Below, in pieces: positions 4,662 through 11,624 of a DNA stretch of 12,339 nucleotides. Position 1 is the stretch's first letter. Every line of letters starts with the position of its first letter. The notes beneath the pieces were generated by a model that worked only from the letters and a program-made list of their open reading frames with translations, was not told where the DNA came from and made no database searches. The stretch covers positions 1 through 12,339 of the forward strand of contig JBGUHV010000079.1 in NCBI GenBank assembly GCA_045112425.1, given 5' to 3'. This DNA is from CAG-103 sp045112425. GTDB lineage: Bacteria > Bacillota > Clostridia > Oscillospirales > Oscillospiraceae. The position numbers were made by a program, and so were the translations under genes.

Positions 4662-6503
4662 CTATTGAAAAGTTCTTTTTATCTCTCTGACAAGTGATGA
4701 ATTCCAATGGTTTTTCAAAATGCCATAATAATTGCGTTCTCTTTTTAAGTAATTTGTAGCCGTCAAGGTCGAGTCATTATCACAAGCCATATTATAGTTT
4801 ATGATACCGGCTTCGATTATAGCTGAGAACAGCTTATCCAAGGCATCATCATAGAGATTTCTGTTATCCCACATTGCTTTGGGCAGCAACGAGGTCATGT
4901 TACCAAAATCTCGGAAAATATCGTAAATCGTGTCTGCAGCATTCTCGTGGCGCGCCATACTAAAAATGCTTTCAAGATCTGCCGTCGACAGTTCCCCTTG
5001 ATGATATCTGGCAGCTAATGCAACAAAGGCAATGCAAATTGTCCTCGCATTATGAGCAAAGGAAATGCGATTTGCTGAGTCTGGAGAATTTAGATTTTCC
5101 CTATCAAACTTTTTCTGATAGGTTGTTCTGAAGTAATTGTCAATATAAAGGAGCTCTCTGCAAATATTAGCTACCTGTGATTGCTTCCCATTAAAAACTG
5201 GCTCATAATACTTTTCTTGATAAATAGAAGAGGGTTTCGCTCTACTCGCGCATGGCACTTGATACATAGCCGCTAAACAAAGCTTCCCAATTCCCATCAA
5301 ATCCGAATTAAGCGCAGGTGTCTTATAACCGGCGGGGGGCGTTTCTCCTCGCTTGGTTTGATAAAAGATACCAGCTTCTCTCATTGCTGCGGCAAAACGA
5401 ATCTGTTCCGGTGAATTTGCTTTGAGATCAACGGGCTTGATCGGCTTTTGGGTATTTGTTGCTTTTGCTATTGCCAGACTGAAAGCATTCTTCTCGTCTT
5501 CATTTTCGCCTACCGTTTTAATGATCTTGCAAGGCAAGAACAGATCTTGAGAATCGTTAATATTGGGGTTTCTATGAAGCATATAGGTTGTTTGACCGCC
5601 GTTCACAATGGAGAAGTTCTTTAGCTTAACCTCTTTTCCGTCAATCTCAAAATCATCGCACAAAATTGTGATGCCGTTATTCTTAAGCCAAAAAGATTCA
5701 GGATCATTGTTGATTGTATCAGCAATTCCTCTGTCAATGTCTCTTCCTGCAATATGATATCTCAGGTTTCTGGAAAGCAAGTTTATGTTGTGCTTGGCAT
5801 ACAGCTGCTTGATTGAAAACGCTGAAACATTGACGATTGCAGCGGCTTCCCCATACAGCAAATAATTATTCCTTTCATCTATGCAAATTTTGCCGCTTTC
5901 AACAGTCGGTCTCCTTGATTCAGATTCTTTGATTTCACCTTCAATATCAGCAGCAAACAGGATTGAAACATCAATTCCATCTGCCATATCTGGAAACTGC
6001 TCTTTGAGCTTTTTTGCAAGAAGATCGCGTCGTATACCCTTTTGCTCTGCGCTTGTATAAAGCACAAAATGAATTTTTGATTCTTCACCTAATTCCGCAT
6101 TGAGCGACAGAAAGCGCGTTTGAACGGTTGTGTTAACTTGTTCAAAATGGCCTTGCAGCATATCCTTATAGAACAACGCCATTTTCAGCAGAGCATTTTG
6201 TATGTCTTCCTTAGAAATCCTCTGATAGAATTTCGATTGTCCAATTACCAAATCAGAAGCATCTGAATTAGGGTCAGTTAATAGGAAATCGACACCACCA
6301 TCATACTGGCCATCAACAATAATATCCGCGAAATCACTCTCGCTAAGTTCCAAAGCGGGGTTCTTATAGAAATTGGCTTTGACACAAAGCGCAGAAAAAA
6401 CATAGTCATTTGGTTTGCTGCGCAGTGAAGGATATACATCTTTTAAGGCAATAATCTTACTGAGAATATAATCGTAGGAACTATTCTGGTTCGCGGCAGC
6501 CAT
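4662..6503 (-). CDS. AIPR-family abortive infection phage resistance protein
   Basis: A 613-residue protein. The central AIPR domain (PF10592) is recognised by FWLKNNGITI (271-280) and FSIVNGGQTT (297-306), the two conserved patches of the family, preceded by RYHIAGRDIDRGIADTI. The N-terminus has DGQYDGGVD (64-72) and, 17 residues after Asp72, GQSK (88-91). That is the D...QxK arrangement of Mrr-like PD-(D/E)XK nucleases, so a DNA or RNA cleaving activity is plausible. Members are linked to restriction-modification loci and abortive phage defence. Start ATG 6503 follows GAGGG. It is the last gene of the leftward operon, 61 bp after the BglII-like gene, and ends at a strong terminator. Codon use and AT content differ clearly from the flanking genes, suggesting horizontal gain. 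The mode of action is inferred, not shown. Confidence 0.85.
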   Translation of the reverse strand: MAAANQNSSYDYILSKIIALKDVYPSLRSKPNDYVFSALCVKANFYKNPALELSESDFADIIVDGQYDGGVDFLLTDPNSDASDLVIGQSKFYQRISKEDIQNALLKMALFYKDMLQGHFEQVNTTVQTRFLSLNAELGEESKIHFVLYTSAEQKGIRRDLLAKKLKEQFPDMADGIDVSILFAADIEGEIKESESRRPTVESGKICIDERNNYLLYGEAAAIVNVSAFSIKQLYAKHNINLLSRNLRYHIAGRDIDRGIADTINNDPESFWLKNNGITILCDDFEIDGKEVKLKNFSIVNGGQTTYMLHRNPNINDSQDLFLPCKIIKTVGENEDEKNAFSLAIAKATNTQKPIKPVDLKANSPEQIRFAAAMREAGIFYQTKRGETPPAGYKTPALNSDLMGIGKLCLAAMYQVPCASRAKPSSIYQEKYYEPVFNGKQSQVANICRELLYIDNYFRTTYQKKFDRENLNSPDSANRISFAHNARTICIAFVALAARYHQGELSTADLESIFSMARHENAADTIYDIFRDFGNMTSLLPKAMWDNRNLYDDALDKLFSAIIEAGIINYNMACDNDSTLTATNYLKRERNYYGILKNHWNSSLVREIKRTFQ

Positions 6504-6564
6504 ATCTTTACCCTCGTTTCTTTATCTGATTAACCCGAATTCTTTTTCTCTTGCCATTAAACAA

Positions 6565-7029
6565 TCACGCATTGTCAAAGCCAACAACAAGCAGCGGAAC
6601 TGTGATTACTTTTGAAAAGACGAAAGTGAGTTCTCTGAGGAATCTCTCATAGCTTGCAACATTCTTCCCAATAAAATCAGCACAATCTTTCACTGGTAAA
6701 ACAACGATTCCTGCACTGATCTTTTCATCAGTATATAGAGTTTGAAGTTTCAAAATATCTGCATAAATACGTGCAATGTTTCCTGTCTGAACACATAATC
6801 CAATTTTTTCAAAAATCGAAGTTATGGATATTTTGGAATACACTGAGAGCGGAACGCTCTCTGACCATCCGCTGGCATAAAGCTTGTTCATAAGATTTTT
6901 ATTAAATGCTCGAGTATCACCGCTCGCACCAACGCAGTCGATATCATTTATAGATTCAATCACAGAATTCCTGATGCTGTCAGGTATGATTTGCAGCCCG
7001 CTCCGATAGTTATGTATTTGTGTCTTCAT
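6565..7029 (-). CDS. BglII-like restriction endonuclease family protein, atypical active site
   Basis: A 154-residue protein. The stretch IGLCVQTGNIARIYADILKLQTLY (76-99), followed by KISAGIVVLPVKD (about 102-114) and later KVITVPLLVVGFD at the C-terminus, looks like the core strand-helix-strand of BamHI/BglII-type endonucleases. BglII uses an Asp and a Glu-x-Gln pair. Here Gln81 fits the Gln, but Cys79 stands where Glu is expected and no clear Asp precedes it (Thr70 region). The protein is also shorter than BglII (223 residues). It starts inside the methyltransferase gene (20-nt overlap), with GGAG about 8 nt before the ATG at 7029, so translation is coupled. It may be a restriction enzyme with an altered site, or a non-cutting DNA-binding subunit. 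The family call is from memory of the pattern and is moderate. Confidence 0.55.
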   Translation of the reverse strand: MKTQIHNYRSGLQIIPDSIRNSVIESINDIDCVGASGDTRAFNKNLMNKLYASGWSESVPLSVYSKISITSIFEKIGLCVQTGNIARIYADILKLQTLYTDEKISAGIVVLPVKDCADFIGKNVASYERFLRELTFVFSKVITVPLLVVGFDNA

Positions 7030-7954
7030 GGTTTGGCTCCAATCTCTTTATGGCCTTCCACTCTTCCGGTTCTTCCGACAGACGGCTTCTTGAACTATCA
7101 TATATTGGCTTATTAAACGGACGATATTTTATGGTTCCGTCAACAGACTGCTGCAGTCGTATTTTTGCAATTTCAACATATTCTTCAATGTATTCACATC
7201 CCCAAAAATGCCTTCCGTGAACGATTGCTGCAACTCCTGCCGAACCAGCTCCCGCAAAAGGATCAAATACTAAGTCTCCTTCGTTGGTTAGTGCCAGCAC
7301 AAGCCGCTCGATCAAACCGACGGGGAACTGACACGGATGCGGTGTTTTTTCCACATGATTACTCTTTACATTCGGAACTTCCCATACATCTTCCGGATTC
7401 TTGCCCAATGGATTCCCTGACAACTCACCTTTGTTAGGCCCTTTTGAATGACGCTTTCCCGGATATTTTGAAGGTATTCTGACGGGATCTAAGTTAAAGG
7501 TGTAATTATCGCTTTTTGTGTACCATAAAATGGTTTCATATCGACCGCTGAATCGTCTTTTATTGTGAAGTCCATGACCAAAGTGCCAGATAATACGATT
7601 TCTAAGATGCATGCCTATCTTGTAAAAGATAGGGGCGAACAGGAAGTCAAGCGGGAGCACCTCATTGTTCTCTACAAAGCTTCCTACCTGCCAGCACAAA
7701 CTTCCTGTGTCTTTCAAACGAACATATATTTTCTGAATGATCCGCTCTTGCCATTCTTCATATTCTTCAATACTTAATTTCTTTTCGTATTCTTTCCCGA
7801 TGTTATAGGGTGGCGATGTCACAACCAGATCAAATATTGGCTCTTCAGGAAGCAAATCTAAAAACCGCTCAACATCCATACCAAACATTGCGTTTTCGTT
7901 CGGCATGACCGAGTTTATTTCATGTGCATCTCTGATAATTCTTACCTCATCCAT
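7010..7954 (-). CDS. Site-specific DNA methyltransferase (beta class, N4/N6)
   Basis: A 314-residue amino-methyltransferase. Catalytic motif IV, TSPPYNIGK (46-54), comes before the AdoMet-binding motif I, FDPFAGAGSAG (230-240). This is the beta-class order typical of type II methyltransferases. KTPHPCQFPVGL (203-214) and GCEYIEEY (about residue 254 onward) are further conserved pieces. SPPY is frequent in N4-cytosine enzymes but also occurs in N6-adenine enzymes, so the modified base is undecided. The start ATG at 7954 has TAGGGG about 10 nt upstream. It is the first gene of the leftward operon with the BglII-like and AIPR genes and is divergent from the XRE regulator. It would protect host DNA at the site recognised by its partner. 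Confidence 0.9.
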   Translation of the reverse strand: MDEVRIIRDAHEINSVMPNENAMFGMDVERFLDLLPEEPIFDLVVTSPPYNIGKEYEKKLSIEEYEEWQERIIQKIYVRLKDTGSLCWQVGSFVENNEVLPLDFLFAPIFYKIGMHLRNRIIWHFGHGLHNKRRFSGRYETILWYTKSDNYTFNLDPVRIPSKYPGKRHSKGPNKGELSGNPLGKNPEDVWEVPNVKSNHVEKTPHPCQFPVGLIERLVLALTNEGDLVFDPFAGAGSAGVAAIVHGRHFWGCEYIEEYVEIAKIRLQQSVDGTIKYRPFNKPIYDSSRSRLSEEPEEWKAIKRLEPNHEDTNT

Positions 7955-7988
7955 TGAGCCTATCCCCTACTCAGCATTAAAAGCTCCC

Positions 7989-8028
7989 AAGATTCTTATT
8001 AATTGCTGTATAAACTAACAAGAATCTT
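7989..8028. promoter_or_regulatory. Paired operator sites between the methyltransferase and XRE genes
   Basis: AAGATTCTT (7989-7997) and AAGAATCTT (8020-8028) are reverse complements of each other. Each is itself an odd palindrome (AAGA-N-TCTT). Their centres are 31 bp apart, about three helical turns. They overlap a possible leftward promoter for the methyltransferase (TTGTTA, the complement of 8016-8021; 17-bp spacer; TAAGAA, the complement of 7993-7998). They lie just upstream of the XRE promoter. This fits autoregulation of the type made by restriction-modification controller proteins. Confidence 0.6.
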
Positions 8029-8035
8029 ACTATAT

Positions 8036-8065
8036 TTGCCGAAAAATAGCAAGCATCTATATAGT
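8036..8065 (+). promoter_or_regulatory. Possible promoter of the XRE regulator
   Basis: TTGCCG (8036-8041), an 18-bp spacer and TATAGT (8060-8065). The right-hand operator ends 8 bp upstream of the -35 box, a position that suits activation or mild repression. A second TATACT at 8091-8096 is too close to the ribosome binding site to be preferred. Confidence 0.4.
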
Positions 8066-8117
8066 TTGTATGATTTATTGATAATTTCTCTATACTGAGG
8101 CAAAGGGGGTGGTCTCG

Positions 8118-8432
8118 GTGATAGGGGAGCGACTTGCAGAAGTACGAAAAGACCATGGGGATACGCAAAAGACGCTTGCAGAAAAGATGAATGTCGTAGT
8201 TCATACCATATCCAGCTGGGAACAAGGCAAAAGCGAACCAAGTCACGAATTGTTAGTCCGAATCTGTAATCTGTATCACGTTTCTGCAGACTATCTGCTC
8301 GGCCTGTCCAACACAGACCCTGCTTATGAAAATCGAAAAGCTGCCGCGCTTAGTGAAGAGAACTCGACCCTGCTCAAAGAGTTAACAGAGTTTCTGCGTT
8401 GGCGTGATCAGCATAAAAAGAAAAAGCAATGA
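8118..8432 (+). CDS. XRE-family HTH regulator, likely controller of the RM-like operon
   Basis: A 104-residue protein with an N-terminal Xre/Cro-type helix-turn-helix (about residues 2-60). QKTLAEKMNVVVHTISSWEQ is the HTH core, and GKSEPSHELLVRICNLYHVSADYLLG the following helices. The C-terminal part, rich in Glu, Lys and Leu, is probably a short coiled coil. GTG 8118 is preferred because AAAGGGGG (8102-8109) lies 8 nt upstream; a GTG three codons earlier would overlap it. The gene is divergent from the methyltransferase with two operator-like palindromes between them, so it most likely controls the cassette, as C proteins do. Its base composition matches the cassette. A direct test of which promoter it acts on is lacking. 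Confidence 0.8.
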   Translation: MIGERLAEVRKDHGDTQKTLAEKMNVVVHTISSWEQGKSEPSHELLVRICNLYHVSADYLLGLSNTDPAYENRKAAALSEENSTLLKELTEFLRWRDQHKKKKQ

Positions 8433-8470
8433 CCTTGACATCCGCATCCGGTATGTCAGGGTCATTGCTT
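8424..8470. terminator. Hairpin terminator overlapping the XRE gene end
   Basis: Eighteen-bp arms with one mismatch, AAGCAATGACCTTGACAT (8424-8441) and 8453-8470, with an 11-nt loop. The XRE stop codon (8430-8432) is inside the left arm. On the minus strand the hairpin is followed by TTTTTC and more T, so it is a good block for leftward transcripts. Rightward the T run is weak. It marks the right edge of the AT-rich block. Confidence 0.65.
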
Positions 8471-8669
8471 ATAGATTGTTAGTCTGGGTTTTATGGGGCG
8501 CCGAGGTCGTCGCCCCCTACGTGGACTACAAAGCGAATCCGCCGAAGTGCGGTTATTATTTTGCCCGCTTCTGCACGGGTCGTCAAGGACGCCGACCCCT
8601 ACATAGGTTGGAACGGCAAATTCAATAGGGTCTCAATTCGTTTCAATTCTTACACACTATATGGTATTC
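8471..8669. other. Gene-free repeat region between XRE and spo0A
   Basis: Holds a GGGGCG...CGCCCC inverted repeat near 8493-8515 and copy 1 of the direct repeat described at 8533-8604. I see no coding sequence, and no convincing spo0A terminator apart from these repeats. Confidence 0.6.
8533..8604. repeat. Intergenic repeat, GGTCGTCnAGGACGCCGACCCCTAC family, copy 1
   Basis: About 72 bp beginning GCGAATCCGCCGAAGTGCGG and ending GGACGCCGACCCCTACAT. It aligns directly with 9839-9912 along its whole length, with scattered substitutions and small length differences. GGTCGTC...GACGCCGACC forms a hairpin. Confidence 0.7.
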
Positions 8670-9446
8670 TTACCGCGCCGCCATTTGCTTTTTGCGCAGG
8701 GAAATGCTGTCTGCGATCATCGCAATACACTCACTGTTTGTGGGCTTTCCCTTCACATTGCTCACCGTATAACCGAAGATGCGCTGGAGGGTCTCGATGT
8801 CTCCCCTGTCCCAGGCGACCTCGATGGCGTGGCGGATGGCGCGCTCGACGCGGCTCGGCGTGGTGCCGAATTTCTTGGCGACGGCGGGATAGAGCACCTT
8901 GGTGACGGCGTTGATGATCTCCATATCGCCGACGGTGAGAATGATCGCCTCGCGCAGATACTGATAGCCCTTGATGTGCGCGGGCACGCCGATTTCATGG
9001 ATGATATCGGTGACCATGGTCTCGAGATCCGGCTCGCCGGGTCTTGCCGGCGCGGACGGGAGGCTCGGTGTGCGCGGCTGCGCCGCCTGCCGGATGCGGC
9101 TGACGAGCAGCTCCGGCGTGCAGGGCTTGGGCAGATAATACGCCGCGCCCAGCTCCGACGCCTCGGAGAGCACCTGCTGCGTATAAAAGCCGGACACCAC
9201 GATGGCGCGGGTGCGGCGGTGCTCCTCCTGCAGGCGCTGCAGCACGGCGAGGCCGTCCGCCTTGGGCAGAATCACGTCCGTCACGAGCACGTCCGGATCC
9301 TTCTCGCGCACGAGCGCGAGCGCCTGCTCGCCGTTGTCCGCCGCGCCGATGAGCACCATGTCGCTCTCGCGCTCCACCATGCGGGAGACCAGCTGGCGGA
9401 AATCCTCGCTTGTATCGGCCAGAAGCACGCTGATTTTGGTTGTCAT
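8670..9446 (-). CDS. spo0A: Spo0A, master sporulation response regulator
   Basis: A 258-residue protein with two domains. The receiver domain (1-110) has the phosphate-accepting Asp57 in DVLVTDVILP, acidic Asp11, Ser85 in VVSGFY and Lys107 in LPKP. A variable Pro/Ala linker follows (about 112-135). The Spo0A-specific DNA-binding domain runs to the end, with DIIHEIGVPAHIKGYQYLREA, the recognition segment SRVERAIRHAIEVAW and GKPTNSECIAMIADSI. These are diagnostic of Spo0A, which controls entry into sporulation. The ATG at 9446 is chosen because GGAGG lies 8 nt upstream; the frame extends 21 codons further without such a signal. In many spore formers spoIVB lies just upstream; here it does not. 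Residue 12 is Thr, where many receivers have a second acid. Confidence 0.95.
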   Translation of the reverse strand: MTTKISVLLADTSEDFRQLVSRMVERESDMVLIGAADNGEQALALVREKDPDVLVTDVILPKADGLAVLQRLQEEHRRTRAIVVSGFYTQQVLSEASELGAAYYLPKPCTPELLVSRIRQAAQPRTPSLPSAPARPGEPDLETMVTDIIHEIGVPAHIKGYQYLREAIILTVGDMEIINAVTKVLYPAVAKKFGTTPSRVERAIRHAIEVAWDRGDIETLQRIFGYTVSNVKGKPTNSECIAMIADSISLRKKQMAAR

Positions 9447-9524
9447 AATGTTTTCCTCCGCAGAAAGTTTCGTTCGCGGCACGCTGTCTGTCTGTTTTCG
9501 CTGTTTCACCGCTTTTTCAGTAAT

Positions 9525-9553
9525 AATTTAGCATAGAGATCATGCCAAAACAA
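9525..9553 (-). promoter_or_regulatory. Candidate vegetative promoter of spo0A
   Basis: Read on the minus strand: TTGTTT (complement of 9548-9553), a 17-bp spacer, TAAATT (complement of 9525-9530). It lies about 80 bp upstream of the start codon. Confidence 0.45.
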
Positions 9554-9575
9554 CGCGAAACAGCACGAATTGCTC

Positions 9576-9600
9576 GCAGAATTTGTTGACATAATTCTGC
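9576..9600. promoter_or_regulatory. Inverted repeat upstream of the spo0A promoter
   Basis: Perfect 8-bp arms GCAGAATT (9576-9583) and AATTCTGC (9593-9600) around a 9-bp centre. It sits between the candidate spo0A promoter and the distal 0A boxes, so it could be a regulator site. It is not followed by a T run. Confidence 0.4.
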
Positions 9601-9703
9601 AGAAAGTCTGTGGATTCGACGGCATTTTCTGTCCGTTCGCGGACGTTCGCGTCATTCTGATCCAGAACGACAGAAATCGGCAAAAAGATTATGTAAACAA
9701 TTC

Positions 9704-9720
9704 TTCGACAAATTTCGACA
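9704..9720 (-). promoter_or_regulatory. Two tandem Spo0A boxes
   Basis: TTCGACA occurs at 9704-9710 and 9714-9720. On the minus strand each is TGTCGAA, the core of the Spo0A-binding site. Their 10-bp phasing puts them on the same face of the helix. They lie upstream of spo0A, suggesting autoregulation. A related TTCGACG at 9614-9620 has one mismatch. Confidence 0.6.
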
Positions 9721-10163
9721 CGGCAGGTCGGAAAAACCGCCGTCCCAGAAAGAGGCGGCGGGAGATTGGCGGGAATCGTGGAACGGATTGCCGCACCAGT
9801 GTGCGCACTGGTGCGCAATGACAGAATGGAGATCCGGTGCGGATTCGCCGAAATGCGGCGGTGTTTTTTACGCCCTTCCGCGAGGGTCGTCGAGGACGCC
9901 GACCCCTACGATGGGTGCGGTGCGGATTCGCCCGAGATTGGCAGTGAAATCGGTACGTCCTGCGCGGGCGGATGATATCCGCCCCTACGGCGGCGCGAGG
10001 CAACGTCGTCCGGCCTCGCAGAGTTTGCCCGTCAGGGCAAATATAATCCAATCCGATTTTTCAGCGACATGTGCGGTGAAAAATCTCCTTCGGGCGTGCG
10101 CGACGCACGCCCCTCGCGCCGACCAAACCGGGCAAAGCCCGGTGCGATGAAGCGCGAGTATTT
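9721..10163. other. Gene-free region of stacked palindromic repeats
   Basis: About 440 bp with no credible gene. In order: a hairpin with ATTGC-type ends at 9787-9819 (arms CGCACCAGTG/CACTGGTGCG); repeat copy 2 (9839-9912); GGGCGGAT/ATCCGCCC at 9966-9984 followed by CCTACGG; TTTGCCC/GGGCAAA at 10024-10041; GGGCGTGCG/CGCACGCCC at 10092-10112; and a stem CTCGCGC (10113-10119) with GCGCGAG (10152-10158) enclosing ACCGGGC/GCCCGGT (10127-10143). Several resemble intergenic repeats common in gut Clostridia. Confidence 0.7.
9839..9912. repeat. Intergenic repeat, GGTCGTCnAGGACGCCGACCCCTAC family, copy 2
   Basis: A direct repeat of 8533-8604: GCGGATTCGCCGAAATGCGG at the start, GGTCGTCGAGGACGCCGACC near the end, then CCTACGAT. 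The two copies bracket spo0A. Confidence 0.7.
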
Positions 10164-10200
10164 CAAAATGAAAGGCCGCCATAAGCGGCCTTTCATTTTG
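10164..10200 (-). terminator. Terminator of the citrate synthase gene
   Basis: Sixteen-bp perfect arms CAAAATGAAAGGCCGC (10164-10179) and 10185-10200 with a 5-nt loop. T-rich stretches lie inside the arms. A second small hairpin, GGAGCGC/GCGCTCC (10201-10218), overlaps the stop codon. Confidence 0.75.
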
Positions 10201-10208
10201 GGAGCGCG

Positions 10209-11567
10209 TCAGCGCTCCTCGACCGGGATATACGGCGCTCTGATCTGGGCGGCGCGGTAGGCCGGGCGCATGATGCGCTTGCCGGTGGCCGCCTCCTCGA
10301 GACGGTGGGCGCACCAGCCGGCCATGCGGGCGCTGGCGAAGAGCGGCGTGTACATATCCTCGGGGATGCCGAGCATGTCGTAAATGAGGCCGGAATACAT
10401 ATCGACGTTGGCGCACATGGCGATGCTGCGGCCGGTTTTCTTCAAAATGCGCTCGATGCCGAGGGTCTCGATGCGCTCCATGAGGCGCAGCTCGTCTCCC
10501 CTGCCCTTGCTCTCGGCGAGCGACATGGCATAGCGCTTGATGACGACGGCGCGGGGGTCGGACTCGGTATAGACCGCGTGGCCGAGGCCGTAGATCTTGC
10601 CGGAGCCGTCGCCGGCGCTGCCGTCGAGCAGGCGGTCGAGATAATCGCCGAGATCGTGATCGGTGGGCGTGTCGCCGAGCTCCGCTCTGACGCCGCGGAA
10701 CATCTCCATGACCTTGGCGTTGGCGCCGCCGTGGAGCGGGCCCTTGAGCGCGCCGATGGCGCCGGAGATGGCGCTGTAGGTATCGGTGCCGGAGGAGGTG
10801 ATGGCGCGGCAGACGAAGGTGGAGTTATTGGACGAATGCTCGGCGTGCAGGATCATCATGAGATCGAGCAGGCGCGCCTCCTCCTCGGAATAGCGCTTGT
10901 CCTTGCGGAGCATGCGCAGATAGTTCTCCGCCAGACTCAGACCGGGCTTGGGGTTGTGGACATAGAGCGACTTGCCGTCGATATAATGCCGCTTGGCCTG
11001 ATAGGCGTTCGCCGCAATGAGCGGAAAGCGCGCGATGAGCTCGATGGACTGGCGCGTGAGATTCTCCATGGAGGTGTCGTCCGCGTTGTCGTCATAGGCA
11101 TAGAGATCCATGACGCAGCGGCCGAGCTGGTTCATGACGTTGTTGCTCGGGTTGCGCAGGACGTTGTCCTCCTGAAAGCGCTCGGGCAGCGAGCGCGCCT
11201 GCTCGAGCAGGAGATTGAACTTCTGCAGCTGCTCGCGCGTGGGCAGATGGCCGATGAGCAGCAGATACGCGACCTCCTCATAGCCGAAGGTGCCCGCCTT
11301 CTGGTGCGCGGCGATGATGTCCTCCACGCTGATGCCGCGGTAATAGAGCTTGCCGGGCATGCTCTGGCGGACGCCGTCCTCCATATAATAGCCCTGAACG
11401 GAGCCGATGTTGCTCACGCCGGCGATGACGCCGGTGCCGTCGGCATTGCGCAGGCCGTATTTGATGCTGGGATCGTCGCGCTTCAGCTGCGGGATCTGAT
11501 ACTGCGAGGCGAGCTCGGCATAGAGGGCGCGGATCTCTTCGTCGTGAAGCTGGCGGAAATCGGGCAT
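10209..11567 (-). CDS. gltA: Citrate synthase
   Basis: A 452-residue citrate synthase that condenses acetyl-CoA and oxaloacetate to citrate in the cytoplasm. The catalytic residues are all in place: His279 in GPLHGGAN, His330 in GLGHAVY followed by the DPR motif, and Asp389 in ANVDMYSG. MILHAEHSSNNSTF (238-251) is also characteristic. The start at 11567 is set by AAGGAGAG 8 nt upstream and the sequence MPDFRQLHDEE; the open frame extends 33 codons further without support. It has its own strong promoter and terminator and no TCA-cycle neighbour. In anaerobes of this group it normally serves glutamate synthesis through a partial cycle; that role is inferred. Confidence 0.95.
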   Translation of the reverse strand: MPDFRQLHDEEIRALYAELASQYQIPQLKRDDPSIKYGLRNADGTGVIAGVSNIGSVQGYYMEDGVRQSMPGKLYYRGISVEDIIAAHQKAGTFGYEEVAYLLLIGHLPTREQLQKFNLLLEQARSLPERFQEDNVLRNPSNNVMNQLGRCVMDLYAYDDNADDTSMENLTRQSIELIARFPLIAANAYQAKRHYIDGKSLYVHNPKPGLSLAENYLRMLRKDKRYSEEEARLLDLMMILHAEHSSNNSTFVCRAITSSGTDTYSAISGAIGALKGPLHGGANAKVMEMFRGVRAELGDTPTDHDLGDYLDRLLDGSAGDGSGKIYGLGHAVYTESDPRAVVIKRYAMSLAESKGRGDELRLMERIETLGIERILKKTGRSIAMCANVDMYSGLIYDMLGIPEDMYTPLFASARMAGWCAHRLEEAATGKRIMRPAYRAAQIRAPYIPVEER

Positions 11568-11598
11568 GGGGAATCTCTCCTTGCGTTTTGCAATTTTA

Positions 11599-11612
11599 AA
11601 AGTTAAAACTTT
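11599..11612. promoter_or_regulatory. Palindrome in the gltA leader
   Basis: AAAGTT (11599-11604) and AACTTT (11607-11612) with a 2-bp centre, just downstream of the predicted transcription start. A possible operator; AT-rich context makes chance possible. Confidence 0.25.
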
Positions 11613-11624
11613 CAGAATAAAGCG

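Noticed and set aside
3634..4707. Minus-strand 357-codon frame over the yhfC-like gene
   Set aside because: It runs through the bidirectional terminator and a REP and has no recognisable domain; the plus-strand protease has all its metal-site motifs.
7565..7777. Plus-strand frames inside the methyltransferase gene
   Set aside because: Short, without ribosome binding sites, and opposite a gene with clear catalytic motifs.
4605..8470. The AT-rich block as a prophage or integrative element remnant
   Set aside because: No integrase, phage structural gene or flanking direct repeats of attachment type are visible; only the defence-like operon and its regulator.
9721..10163. The repeat stretch as a CRISPR array
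   Set aside because: No regularly spaced identical repeats or unique spacers of constant length; the units are different palindromes.
10305..11606. 433-codon plus-strand frame opposite citrate synthase
   Set aside because: The minus strand encodes an unmistakable citrate synthase with catalytic residues; the plus frame is repetitive Ala/Val/Glu and has no ribosome binding site.
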